A stretch of DNA of 64,000 bases, from NCBI GenBank assembly GCA_963749875.1, contig CAVVOX010000004.1, positions 310,001-374,000 on the forward strand, given 5' to 3'. Each line of letters begins with the position of its first letter. Positions within the stretch are counted from its first letter, which is position 1. The position numbers and the translations under genes are program-made. Origin of the DNA: JAHQVI01 sp963749875. GTDB lineage: Bacteria > Pseudomonadota > Alphaproteobacteria > Rhizobiales > Rhodomicrobiaceae. Under the pieces are notes generated by a model. The model made no database searches, was not told the origin of the DNA, and was given only the letters and a program-made list of their open reading frames with translations. Of this stretch, positions 44,597-53,183 are shown piece after piece.

Positions 44597-45734
44597 GACG
44601 AGCAAGGAGGAGGGGGGCGTCAGGGTCGTTCCCGTGCCTCTCGGCGAGCGCGCCTACGACATCCGGATCGGCAGCGGCAATCTCGCGGCGACAGGAGAGC
44701 TTGTCAAAGCGCTGGGGCCGTCGCGCGTGGCGGTCATCACCGACGAGGTGGTAGCGAACCTTCATCTGCCCGCCGTCAGAGCCAGCCTGGAATCGGCGGG
44801 GCTGCCGGCCGGCGAGACCGTTCTGCCGGCAGGCGAGGCCACGAAAAGCTTCGCTCACCTGACCTATCTATGCGACGCGCTGCTCGATCAGCGGACTGAG
44901 CGCGGCGACATCGTCATTGCGCTGGGTGGCGGCGTCATCGGCGATCTTGCCGGATTCGCGGCGAGCATCGTCAAGCGCGGCGTTCGCCTCGTGCAGATCC
45001 CGACCACGCTGCTCGCGCAGGTCAACTCCTCGATCGGCGGGAAAACCGGCATCAATACGCGTCACGGCAAAAACCTGATCGGCACGTTCCATCAGCCGAG
45101 CCTCGTCCTGATCGACACCGATGTGCTCGACACGCTTGATCCGCGCGAATTGCGCGCCGGCTATGCCGAGGTGGTCAAATATGGCCTGCTTGGCGATGCC
45201 GCATTCTTCGCCCGGCTCGAGGAGAATGGCGTGCAGATTTTTGCCGGTGACCGGCAAGCCCGTGTGGCGGCGATCGAGGAGAGCTGCAAGGCAAAGGCGG
45301 AAATTGTCGTCGAGGATGAGCGGGAGGCCGGCCGGAGGGCGCTCCTCAATCTCGGACATACGTTCGGCCATGCTCTCGAAGCCTGGGCCGGCTACTCCGC
45401 CAGCCTCCTGCATGGCGAAGCCGTCGCCATCGGCATGGTGCTGGCGTTCGAAATGTCGGAGGAGATGGGTATTTGTCCGCCGGGGAGGGCGCGTCGCGTG
45501 GCGGATCATCTGGCCTCTGCGGACCTGCCCGTCAGCATCGGCGATATGCGTAAGAGACTGGAGGGCGAGTTGCCGGTCGCTCAGACATTGATCGGCCTGA
45601 TGGCGCAGGACAAGAAAGCCAAAGGCGGCAGGCTCTCCTTTGTCCTCGTGCGAGACATCGGCGAGGCATTTACGACGGATGCGGTCGAACCGGACCGGCT
45701 GCTGCGCTTTCTGGAGCAACGCTGCGGCGCTTAA
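44571..45734 (+). CDS. aroB: 3-dehydroquinate synthase
   Basis: NAD+ and metal-dependent enzyme converting DAHP to 3-dehydroquinate. Conserved segments: RVAVITDEVVANLHL, ALGGGVIGDLAGFAAS, RLVQIPTTLLAQVNSSIGGK, NLIGTFHQPSLVLIDT and the metal-ligand helix NLGHTFGHALEAWAGY, followed by LLHGEAVAIGMV with the third ligand. The start is uncertain: no ATG stands between 44511 (deep within aroK) and the first conserved residues, so TTG 44571 is my choice; a GTG at 44634 would still leave the core intact. The overlap with aroK suggests translational coupling. Converges with hspQ, overlapping by 4 bp. Confidence 0.93.
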   Translation: MEREATLHKTSKEEGGVRVVPVPLGERAYDIRIGSGNLAATGELVKALGPSRVAVITDEVVANLHLPAVRASLESAGLPAGETVLPAGEATKSFAHLTYLCDALLDQRTERGDIVIALGGGVIGDLAGFAASIVKRGVRLVQIPTTLLAQVNSSIGGKTGINTRHGKNLIGTFHQPSLVLIDTDVLDTLDPRELRAGYAEVVKYGLLGDAAFFARLEENGVQIFAGDRQARVAAIEESCKAKAEIVVEDEREAGRRALLNLGHTFGHALEAWAGYSASLLHGEAVAIGMVLAFEMSEEMGICPPGRARRVADHLASADLPVSIGDMRKRLEGELPVAQTLIGLMAQDKKAKGGRLSFVLVRDIGEAFTTDAVEPDRLLRFLEQRCGA

Positions 45735-46063
45735 TGTTCCTGAACGAAGCGGTTGCGGTAGACGCCGTCTTCGAGATCGTCGAACAATTCCGCGATCTGC
45801 GAGTGGCGCAGGGGCTCGCCGGACGTATCGGGCTGGAGGTTCTGCTCCGAAACATAGGCGATATACTCGCTCTCCTCATTTTCGGCGAGCAGGTGATAAT
45901 AAGGCTGGTCTTTGCGCGGACGGATCTCTGCCGGTATGGCCTCCCACCATTCTTCCGTATTGCCGAATTCGGGGTCGACGTCGAAAATGACCCCGCGGAA
46001 CGGATAGAAACGATGGCGCACCACCTGTCCGAGCTGAAACTTTGCCTTCTTCAAACTCACCAT
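45731..46063 (-). CDS. hspQ: heat shock protein HspQ (YccV family)
   Basis: A 110-aa protein fitting the HspQ/YccV family: FQLGQVVRHRFYPFRGVIFD, then DVDPEFGNTEEWWEAIP, DQPYYHLLAE and YIAYVSEQNLQPD. In enterobacteria HspQ modulates Lon and binds hemimethylated DNA. No heat-shock promoter is obvious in the 70-bp gap before it. Its stop codon overlaps that of the convergent aroB gene. Confidence 0.9.
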   Translation of the reverse strand: MVSLKKAKFQLGQVVRHRFYPFRGVIFDVDPEFGNTEEWWEAIPAEIRPRKDQPYYHLLAENEESEYIAYVSEQNLQPDTSGEPLRHSQIAELFDDLEDGVYRNRFVQEH

Positions 46064-46136
46064 CTCCAGTTACGTCAGCGTCGTCGCCCCTCACGCCATT
46101 CTACCCTTGAACCTCGGGCAAATCGAATCGCTTCCG

Positions 46137-47186
46137 TTAAAGCCCGTATTGCGAGGCGAAATCGGGGTCTTTCTTCGCCACCAACTTGGCGCGGTCAAGG
46201 ATAACTTTCGCCTGTTTCCAGGTTGCGTCGTCCTGCATCTTGCCGTCGATCATGACGGCGCCGGTTCCGTCAGGCATGGCTTCGACGATCTTCTTGGCAA
46301 AAGCCACTTCTTCGGGATCGGGACTGAACACACGTTTTGCGATATCGATCTGGTTCGGGTGCAGCGTCCAGGCGCCGACGCAACCTTGCAGGAAGGCGTT
46401 CCGGAACTGAGCCTCGCAGGCCTGCGGATCGGAGAAATCGCCGAAAGGCCCGTAAAAAGCGCCCAGGCCGTACGCGGCGCAGGCATCCACCATGCGCCCG
46501 ACCGTATAGTGCCACAGATCCTGCTGATAGAACGCTCTCGGTTCACCTTCCGCCCCGGCATCGGCCAGCACGCCGTAGCCGGGGTGACCGCCGCCCACAC
46601 GGGTCGTCTTCATCGCCCGTGACGCCGCCAGATCGGCAGGCCCGAGGCATATTCCGTGCATCCGCGGGCTCGCGCCGGCAATGGCTTCGATATTGTTCAC
46701 GCCCTCCGCGGTTTCGAGAATGGCATGGATCATGATCGGGCGGCCGATTCCCGCCTTGGCCTCGAGCTGAGCCAGAAGCTGGTCGAGATAGGAGATGTCC
46801 CACGGGCCGTCCACCTTGGGCAGCATGATCACATCGAGCTTATGGCCGATGGCCGGAACAAGCTCCAGAATGTCGTCGAGCGCCCATGGGCTGTTCAGGC
46901 AGTTGATGCGCACCCAGAAGCCGGTTTCGCCGAAATCATGGGCGCCCATCTCGATGACGCCCCGCCTTGCGGCATCCTTGGCGTCGGCCGGGATCGCATC
47001 CTCCAGATTTCCGAGAATGACGTCGACCTGGCTGATCAGCTCCGGAACGCGGGCCCGGATTTTGTCATTGTGGCCGGGAACAAAATGGATCATGCGCTCG
47101 AGCCGCACCCGACATTCCCGAAGCGGCTGGGGTGCGCCGATCGCGAGCGGCTCGAAGAACTTTGCCGGTGTTCTGGTCCATCCCAT
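46137..47186 (-). CDS. mcl1: malyl-CoA / beta-methylmalyl-CoA lyase (HpcH/HpaI family)
   Basis: A 349-aa CitE-like lyase. The family start RTPAKFFEPLAIG and the substrate-binding segments VPGHNDKIRARVPEL, VILGNLEDAIP (metal ligand Glu/Asp), VIMLPKVDGPWDI and HAILETAEGVNNIEAIAG match L-malyl-CoA/beta-methylmalyl-CoA lyases, which split the C5 intermediate of the ethylmalonyl-CoA pathway into glyoxylate and propionyl-CoA. Start at 47186 has AGGA 9 nt upstream; the frame to 47297 is not needed. Together with ecm at 2.7-4.7 kb this supports a working or recently working pathway. Confidence 0.88.
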   Translation of the reverse strand: MGWTRTPAKFFEPLAIGAPQPLRECRVRLERMIHFVPGHNDKIRARVPELISQVDVILGNLEDAIPADAKDAARRGVIEMGAHDFGETGFWVRINCLNSPWALDDILELVPAIGHKLDVIMLPKVDGPWDISYLDQLLAQLEAKAGIGRPIMIHAILETAEGVNNIEAIAGASPRMHGICLGPADLAASRAMKTTRVGGGHPGYGVLADAGAEGEPRAFYQQDLWHYTVGRMVDACAAYGLGAFYGPFGDFSDPQACEAQFRNAFLQGCVGAWTLHPNQIDIAKRVFSPDPEEVAFAKKIVEAMPDGTGAVMIDGKMQDDATWKQAKVILDRAKLVAKKDPDFASQYGL

Positions 47187-47309
47187 CGCTGAGGTTCCTA
47201 TGTTGTCGGTTTCTGCGCTTTCGGCAGCGCAAAAACTCAACATGACAGCAGGGATGCGCTGCGGCAAGAGGGATGCGGCACTGCAACATAGCCGCATCCC
47301 CCATATAGC

Positions 47310-48758
47310 TTATAAATTATAAGCGCGCTCGCCGTGATCGGCGATGTCGAGGCCGTCACGCTCGGTCTCCTGAGAGACCCGCAGGCCGTTGACCGCGGCA
47401 ATGACGACATAGACGACGACGCTGCCGATGCCGGACCAGATGATCGTGGTCAGCACGGCCTGCGCCTGTATCATGACCTGCGCGACCGTGTCATAAGGGG
47501 CGTTCGTGCAAACCCCGGTAAACGCGCCGTTGACGACCTCGCATGCCGCGTAATCGACCACGCCGGCCCCGCCGAGCGCCGGGTTGGCCACGATCCCCGT
47601 GCCCAAGGCGCCGACAATACCGCCGACCGCGTGGACGCCGAAGACATCGAGCGTGTCGTCATAGCCGAAGGTGTTCTTGACCGCCGTGCAGAAGAAGAAG
47701 CACACGGCGCCGCCGACAAGGCCGAGGACCAGTGTCCCCATCGGCCCGCCAAAACCGGAGGCAGGCGTGACGGCGACGAGACCGGCGACTACGCCGGAGG
47801 CGAGGCCGAGGAGGCTCGGCTTACCCTTGAACAGCCATTCGGCCATCATCCAGCTGAAACCGGCCGCCGCCGTCGCCACGAAAGTGTTTGCCATGGCCAG
47901 CACGGCATATTCGTTGGCTTCGAGGTTGGAACCGGCGTTGAAGCCGAACCAGCCAACCCAGAGCAGCGCCGCGCCGACCATGGTCAGCGTCAGCGAATGA
48001 GGCGGCATGGGCTCGACGCCGAAGCCGATCCGGCGGCCGAACATCAAAGCCCCGATGAAGCCGGCAATGCCGGCATTAATATGCACCACGGTCCCGCCGG
48101 CGAAGTCGAGAGCGCCGAGCTGCCAGAGGAACCCGGCCGTCTCGGTCGACGCCCCGGTCGCGATGCCGCTCGGGCCCGGCCAGTACCACACCATATGGGC
48201 GACCGGGAAATAGACCAGCGTCGGCCAAAGGATCGCAAAGAGCACGATCGCGGAGAATTTGGCGCGCTCGGCAAAGCCGCCGATGGCCAGCGCGGTCGTG
48301 ATCGCGGCGAAGGTCATCTGGAAGCAGACGAGAACCAGCTCATGAATTCCGACGCCCAATGAGAAGGTCTCCACCAGCCCGCTGATGCTGATGCCGGACA
48401 GAAACGCCTTGTCGAGGCCGCCGATGAAGGGCGCCAGCGCACCGAATCCATCGGTGAAAGACAGGCTGTAGCCCCACAGGAAATAGATCACGCAGACGAT
48501 GCACTGGATGGCGAGGACCTGCGTGATCATGGAGAGCATATTCTTGGCGCGCACCATGCCGCCATAAAACAGCGCCAGGCCGGGCACCGTCATCATGAGC
48601 ACGAGAAGCGAGCTCACCATCATCCAGGCGTCGTCGGCCTTGTTGAAGGTGAGCTCCGGCGCGGGCGGCGTCGCTTGCGCGAGAGCCGGATTGACGGTCA
48701 GTGCCGCGATCGCGAGCCCGCCCATCACTGCAGCAAAAGCAACTGCCAGTCGGTTCAC
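47310..48758 (-). CDS. amtB: ammonium transporter AmtB
   Basis: A 482-aa transporter: cleavable signal peptide (AVMGGLAIAALTVNPALAQ), then 11 membrane helices. Conserved Amt features include MTVPGLALFYGGMVRAKNML, the twin-histidine pore residues in VVHINAGIAGF and VHAVGGIVGALGTG, and SLGVGIHELVLVCFQMTFA. GTG start at 48758 with GGGGGGAA upstream; upstream frame unused. It lies 16 bp after glnK in the classical glnK-amtB operon, so GlnK would gate it. Stop lies in a TTATAA-rich palindrome (about 47302-47319). Confidence 0.95.
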   Translation of the reverse strand: MNRLAVAFAAVMGGLAIAALTVNPALAQATPPAPELTFNKADDAWMMVSSLLVLMMTVPGLALFYGGMVRAKNMLSMITQVLAIQCIVCVIYFLWGYSLSFTDGFGALAPFIGGLDKAFLSGISISGLVETFSLGVGIHELVLVCFQMTFAAITTALAIGGFAERAKFSAIVLFAILWPTLVYFPVAHMVWYWPGPSGIATGASTETAGFLWQLGALDFAGGTVVHINAGIAGFIGALMFGRRIGFGVEPMPPHSLTLTMVGAALLWVGWFGFNAGSNLEANEYAVLAMANTFVATAAAGFSWMMAEWLFKGKPSLLGLASGVVAGLVAVTPASGFGGPMGTLVLGLVGGAVCFFFCTAVKNTFGYDDTLDVFGVHAVGGIVGALGTGIVANPALGGAGVVDYAACEVVNGAFTGVCTNAPYDTVAQVMIQAQAVLTTIIWSGIGSVVVYVVIAAVNGLRVSQETERDGLDIADHGERAYNL

Positions 48759-48774
48759 GTCCGTTCCCCCCTGA

Positions 48775-49113
48775 TTAGAGTGCATCCTCGCCGGTCTCGC
48801 CCGTGCGGATGCGCATCGTTTCGTCAATTGGAACAACAAAAATCTTGCCGTCGCCGATCTGGCCGGTCTTCGCAGCGCCAACGATCGTGTCGATCACACG
48901 CTCGACGGATGCGCTCGGAACGGCGACGTCGATCCTGAGCTTCGGCACGAACATCACTTGATATTCGGCGCCGCGATAGATCTCGGTGTGTCCTTTCTGC
49001 CGGCCGTATCCCTTGACCTCGGTGACGGTCATGCCCTCGACGCCGATATTCGTCAGCGCTTCCCGCACCGCATCGAGTTTGAACGGCTTAATGACAGCCA
49101 TTACCATTTTCAT
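48775..49113 (-). CDS. glnK: nitrogen regulatory PII protein GlnK
   Basis: A 112-aa PII signal protein. The T-loop has Tyr51 in RGAEYQV, the uridylylation site, and the ATP/2-oxoglutarate region reads TGQIGDGKIFVVPI, then the C-loop RIRTGETGEDAL. Linkage to amtB marks it as GlnK rather than GlnB. It binds AmtB when nitrogen is plentiful and blocks uptake. A sigma-54 type promoter lies about 85 bp upstream. Confidence 0.95.
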   Translation of the reverse strand: MKMVMAVIKPFKLDAVREALTNIGVEGMTVTEVKGYGRQKGHTEIYRGAEYQVMFVPKLRIDVAVPSASVERVIDTIVGAAKTGQIGDGKIFVVPIDETMRIRTGETGEDAL

Positions 49114-49198
49114 CGAATTTCCTCCCTGGAATTGGAGTTCCCGCTAATCCGGCCGCACCAGGCCCGGTGATAAATCGAGCTTGCCGGCGAGCAAGTCC

Positions 49199-49214
49199 AT
49201 CAAAAGCCGTGCCA
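49199..49214 (-). promoter_or_regulatory. sigma-54 (RpoN) promoter of glnK-amtB
   Basis: The minus strand reads TGGCACG-GCTT-TTGAT: the -24 element is perfect and the -12 element (consensus TTGCA/T) has one deviation, with the correct spacing between GG and the -12 pair. The predicted transcript would start about 75 nt before glnK. NtrC control is the known pattern for this operon in proteobacteria; I did not identify NtrC sites. The rest of the 344-bp gap (49114-49457) to the divergent DedA gene shows no gene. Confidence 0.65.
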
Positions 49215-49457
49215 AATCATTGCTCGGATTTAAATTCCCGGAAACGCTAGCTTTTGCAAGACATGCCTAATAACTAGGCACAGTTATGCCTATTATTTGG
49301 ATGACCGCCCAAGGCGTAAGCAGGCCGGTCCACCGACCGAGGCGTGTGCCTCCGAGACGATTGCGTGTGGCGAATTTTGCGATTTTCTGCATTCAAAAGC
49401 GCGCCTACCTCACCAATTCGATGGACAAGCGCCCCATCCGGCCCTAACAGGATATCC

Positions 49458-50039
49458 ATGCTCAGGCAGCTCTATAATTGGACGATGTCATTCGCGGCGC
49501 AGCGCAATGCGCGCTGGGCGCTGGCCGGCGTGTCATTTGCGGAAAGCTCGTTCTTTCCGGTGCCGCCGGATGTTCTGCTGATTCCCATGGGCCTCGCCAA
49601 TCGCAGCAAGGTCTGGGAGTTCGCCCTGATCTGCACCGCTGCGTCCGTGGCCGGCGGCGTACTGGGCTATGCGATCGGCGCATTCCTTTACGACACGGTC
49701 GGCGTCTGGCTGATCAACCTCTACAGCCTGCAGGACAAGATCGCGACCTTCCGGCACTATTATTCGGAATGGGGGATCTGGATCATTCTTCTCGCCGGCT
49801 TCACCCCGATTCCCTACAAAGTCTTCACCATCGCCAGCGGCCTGGCGGCATACGATTTCGGCCTGTTCATCCTTCTTTCGGCAATCAGCCGTGGCGGCCG
49901 GTTCTTTATCCTGGCCGGGCTCCTATATTATTTTGGCGAGCCGATCCGGGGTTTCATCGAGAAGCGTCTCGAAGCGATAACCATCGGCGTAGCTTTGGCG
50001 GCAATAGGCGGGTTCATCGTTCTGCGATATGGCTTATAG
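49458..50039 (+). CDS. DedA/YqaA family membrane protein
   Basis: A 193-aa membrane protein of the DedA/VTT fold: ESSFFPVPPDVLLIPMGLAN, the re-entrant-loop motif with charged residues, and LLAGFTPIPYKVFTIASG, then SRGGRFFILAGLLYYFG. About four to five membrane helices. DedA proteins are proposed lipid scramblases or flippases (undecaprenyl phosphate recycling). Start at 49458 follows AGGATATCC. Overlaps dsbB by 11 bp, so the two are co-transcribed. Confidence 0.88.
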   Translation: MLRQLYNWTMSFAAQRNARWALAGVSFAESSFFPVPPDVLLIPMGLANRSKVWEFALICTAASVAGGVLGYAIGAFLYDTVGVWLINLYSLQDKIATFRHYYSEWGIWIILLAGFTPIPYKVFTIASGLAAYDFGLFILLSAISRGGRFFILAGLLYYFGEPIRGFIEKRLEAITIGVALAAIGGFIVLRYGL

Positions 50040-50559
50040 GGTAATTGCCACAAGCCGAAGCCGGCTCGGTCTCGGCTTCGAGGAGGTCGGGTTGACGATC
50101 GCCGTTCTGAGCGCCTTGGCGCTGGCGGCGGCCCTGGCCATTGAATATATTGGCGGGATTCCGCCCTGCCCGCTTTGTCTCGATCAGCGCATCGCCTATT
50201 ACGCCGCAATCCCGCTGGGCGCGTTGGCGTTCGCGCTCGCGTCGGGACGCAGAGGATGGAGCCGTGCCATTCTGGCCGTTCTCGCCCTCGGCTTCGCGGT
50301 CAATGCCGGGCTCGGCGTCTATCACGCTGGCGTCGAATGGGGATGGTGGCCGGGCCCCGAGGCCTGCTCCGGAGCGGGCACGATTGCGACAACGCCCGAG
50401 GATCTGCTGAAGAGCCTGTCGCATACACGCGTCGTCCGATGCGACGAGGCGCCTCTCGTCATTTTCGGCCTGTCGCTCGCCGGCTATAGCGCGATCCTGT
50501 CTGCCTTGCTTGCCGTCATTGCGGCGCTCGGCTTCGTCAAGGGACGCGGCCCCGCGTGA
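50029..50559 (+). CDS. dsbB: disulfide bond formation protein DsbB
   Basis: A 176-aa inner-membrane quinone reductase that reoxidises DsbA. Four membrane helices; first redox pair in PPCPLCLDQR, second pair formed by Cys in PEACSGAG and RVVRCDEAP in the second periplasmic loop. Length and pattern typical of alphaproteobacterial DsbB. Overlaps the DedA gene. Confidence 0.92.
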   Translation: MAYRVIATSRSRLGLGFEEVGLTIAVLSALALAAALAIEYIGGIPPCPLCLDQRIAYYAAIPLGALAFALASGRRGWSRAILAVLALGFAVNAGLGVYHAGVEWGWWPGPEACSGAGTIATTPEDLLKSLSHTRVVRCDEAPLVIFGLSLAGYSAILSALLAVIAALGFVKGRGPA

Positions 50560-50843
50560 ATTCCGGTGCCGATGGCTTATGGCGGCTGAGGCCGCATTGA
50601 CCCCTCTTGCCGTGCAAAGCTTGTCGGCACACCCCGAAGCCGCGTATGATAGGCGGCGTTTTCGCCAGGAATGGTCCGACGAGCAGTCGCTGATGACAAA
50701 ACAGGTCTTGGCCGTCCACTCCTGCGGACGCTGCATGGTATCAAGCGAACATCGACATTGATCGGCAATGAAGCGGGGCATCTCCGCGGGTTCTCTCTGA
50801 ACGCGCCTTGTCGCCTGCTGCTAGCTGAGGGGAAGCGCAACTT

Positions 50844-52280
50844 ATGTCTTATGAACGTCTGGAACTTCTGATCGCAGGTGAGTTTTGCCAGGGGAGCGAA
50901 GGCAAGACCGAACCGGTCGTCAACCCGGCGACGGAAGAGACGCTGGGCGAGGTGCCGCACGCCTCCGCCGCCGACCTTGACCGCGCCTTGGAGGCCTCCG
51001 CGGAGGGGTTCCATACCTGGCGGGCGACGAGTCCGCTGCAACGGCAGGCCGTCATGGAGAAGGCCGCCCGCCTGATGGAAGAGCGCCTCGAAGCGAATGC
51101 CCGTACACTGACGATGGAAATGGGCAAGGCGCTTCCCGAAGCAAAGGCAGAGCTGCAGTTCGTCATCGACGCCACGCGCTGGTATGCCGAGGAAGGCAAA
51201 CGCGCTTATGGGCGCATCGTGCCGGCTCGCGCTCCCGGTGTGAGACAGATGGTCGTGAAGGAGCCAGTCGGGCCCTGCTGCGCCTTCGTTGCCTGGAACT
51301 TCCCCGGCGTGAACGTGATCCGCAAGGTCGCGGGTGCGCTCGGGGCGGGCTGCTCGATCATCATCAAGCCGAGCGAGGAGACGCCGGGAACGGCGGTCGC
51401 GATCGCGCGCTGCTTCCAGGATGCCGGCCTGCCGGCGGGTGTGCTCAACGTCGTGTTCGGCGTGCCGGACGATGTCTCCCGGCATATTCTGCGCTCGTGG
51501 ATTCCGCGCAAATTGTCATTCACCGGCAGCGTGCCGGTCGGCAAGCATCTGCTGAAGCTGTCGGCGGAGACGGTGAAGCGGACCACGATGGAGCTCGGCG
51601 GCCATGCGCCGGTCATCATTTTCGACGATGCCGATCTCGGCCGCGCCATAAAGACCATGGCGGGCTTCAAATACCGCAATGCCGGTCAGGTCTGCATCTC
51701 GCCGACGCGGTTTTACGTTCAGGACAAGGTGTACAAGGATTTCGTCGAAGGCTTCACCGATCTTGCGAAGAACGTCAAGGTCGGCAATGGCCTCGAAGAC
51801 GGCATAGCCATGGGACCGCTGATCGCCCCGCGGCGCCTCGATGTCATGGAGAGCTTCGTCTCGGACGCGAAGTCTCACGGTGCCGAGATTACGACGGGCG
51901 GCGAACGGATGGGCAATCGCGGCTATTTCTACGCGCCGACGGTCATGAAGGACGTGCCGGACAACGCCAAGATCATGCGCGAGGAGCCTTTCGGACCGCT
52001 CGCGCCGATCACCCATTTCAACACTTTCGACGAAGTCGTCGAGCGGGCCAACAGCCTGCCCTTCGGTCTCGCCTCCTATGTGTTCACCGGCGATGGCGGC
52101 AAGGCGAGCAAGATCTCCGACGCCCTGGAGGCCGGCCTGGTCGGCGTCAACAACCCGTTCGTATCGACGCCGGAGACGCCGTTCGGCGGCGTCAATGAGT
52201 TCGGTTTCGGCTCGGAAGGCGGAATTGAGGGGCTCGAAGCCTTCCAGCGCACCAAATTCGTTGTCGAGAGCGGCGTCTGA
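50844..52280 (+). CDS. aldehyde dehydrogenase, succinate-semialdehyde dehydrogenase-like
   Basis: A 478-aa NAD(P)-dependent aldehyde dehydrogenase. Active-site glutamate in MELGGHAPVIIFDDAD, catalytic cysteine in NAGQVCISPTRF, nucleotide-binding FTGSVPVGKHL, and the late EEPFGPLAPI. Closest in style to the GabD/succinate-semialdehyde branch, but neighbouring genes do not fix the substrate. RBS GAGGGGAAG before ATG 50844. The 284 bp before it contain no gene that I can support. Confidence 0.9.
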   Translation: MSYERLELLIAGEFCQGSEGKTEPVVNPATEETLGEVPHASAADLDRALEASAEGFHTWRATSPLQRQAVMEKAARLMEERLEANARTLTMEMGKALPEAKAELQFVIDATRWYAEEGKRAYGRIVPARAPGVRQMVVKEPVGPCCAFVAWNFPGVNVIRKVAGALGAGCSIIIKPSEETPGTAVAIARCFQDAGLPAGVLNVVFGVPDDVSRHILRSWIPRKLSFTGSVPVGKHLLKLSAETVKRTTMELGGHAPVIIFDDADLGRAIKTMAGFKYRNAGQVCISPTRFYVQDKVYKDFVEGFTDLAKNVKVGNGLEDGIAMGPLIAPRRLDVMESFVSDAKSHGAEITTGGERMGNRGYFYAPTVMKDVPDNAKIMREEPFGPLAPITHFNTFDEVVERANSLPFGLASYVFTGDGGKASKISDALEAGLVGVNNPFVSTPETPFGGVNEFGFGSEGGIEGLEAFQRTKFVVESGV

Positions 52281-52371
52281 CAAGCCCGCCCGTCGCCAGT
52301 TCGGATAATCGCGGGCTGGCGACGGTTCTCTCCGCCGTTTTCGCCCCGCCGATCGCTGAGGATCGTCACCC

Positions 52372-52716
52372 TTGCGCCTGAAAACGAGCATCTGGGTCAA
52401 CGCCTATATTCGCCAGCTCGGGACCGTTCCGATCCCGGCCGTGGTCGTCCGGCGCGGCGACCCGGACGCCGGCGCAATCTTCATCAAGGTCAACACGCTC
52501 GACGGCTCCGCGCAGGTTCTGCGCCCCGCCATTACTGCGCTCGGCGACAGCGGCGGACGCAGCTGGGCCTATGCCCTTGCCGAGGAGCATCCCGAGGAAG
52601 CGGCGGCCGACCGCTATCTTGCGCGCCAGGCCGAATTCGACGGTGACATCTGGCTGATTGAGATCGAGGACCGCGAGGGGCGGCACGGGCTCGACGAATT
52701 TCTCGCCAGGGAATAA
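52372..52716 (+). CDS. DUF1491 family protein
   Basis: A 114-aa protein of the alphaproteobacterial DUF1491 family: KTSIWVNAYIRQLG, VVVRRGDPDAGAIFIKV, and the C-terminal DGDIWLIEIEDREGRH. TTG start at 52372; no ATG alternative gives the family N-terminus. Function unknown; such genes often sit near cell-wall genes, and PBP1A lies 1.8 kb further on. Confidence 0.85.
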   Translation: MRLKTSIWVNAYIRQLGTVPIPAVVVRRGDPDAGAIFIKVNTLDGSAQVLRPAITALGDSGGRSWAYALAEEHPEEAAADRYLARQAEFDGDIWLIEIEDREGRHGLDEFLARE

Positions 52717-52849
52717 ATCTTCGAAAAACGTCGGAATTTCTTTGCGCGTTTAACGGTTCTTTAGCCGTATCGCTGGATTTTTACTTATAGGCCAATCATT
52801 GCGCGGGGCCATTCGCGGTCCGGTGGATTGGGCGCAAATCCCTTACAGG

Positions 52850-53098
52850 ATGCAGACAGTGAGCATGATTGTCGATTTACGCCCAGGGCGGATCGGATCG
52901 GCGTGCGCGCGCCAAATCGACCCGGCCGATGGAGAAGCATTTTCAGCGCCTCCCGCCGAGACGGCTGAGGAGAGTGCCGAGATTATTCTCTTCCCGAAGG
53001 TCCACCGCGCTCGCACCGGCCGCCCGCGCAAACGCCTCACGCGCCGCTTTGCGGTCAAACCGCGCGCCGCATCCGACCTCCCGGGAAGGGAATCTTAG
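52850..53098 (+). CDS. possible small basic protein, unknown
   Basis: An 82-aa frame (start 52850, or 52865) with acidic middle (PADGEAFSAPPAETAEESAE) and a strongly basic end (RARTGRPRKRLTRRF). ACAGG stands right before the ATG but too close to be ideal. It follows an AT-rich promoter-like stretch (52720-52798). No family recognised; competing frames in the same stretch are also open, so coding status is doubtful. Confidence 0.35.
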   Translation: MQTVSMIVDLRPGRIGSACARQIDPADGEAFSAPPAETAEESAEIILFPKVHRARTGRPRKRLTRRFAVKPRAASDLPGRES

Positions 53099-53111
53099 GA
53101 CGGTTTCGGCC

Positions 53112-53163
53112 TAGATCAACCCTCGTTCAAGTGGAATCACTTGGACGAGGACAGTTGCGCTAG
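53112..53163. repeat. dispersed intergenic repeat, composite copy
   Basis: Begins CTAGATCAACCCTCGTTC, AAGTGGAATCACT as at 5696-5733, then continues TTGGACGAGGACAGTTGC and GCTA, the right end of the palindromic repeat family (compare 41401-41424). It therefore links the two repeat types in one element. Confidence 0.75.
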
Positions 53164-53183
53164 GTGCCCGCTGGCTCACGCCG

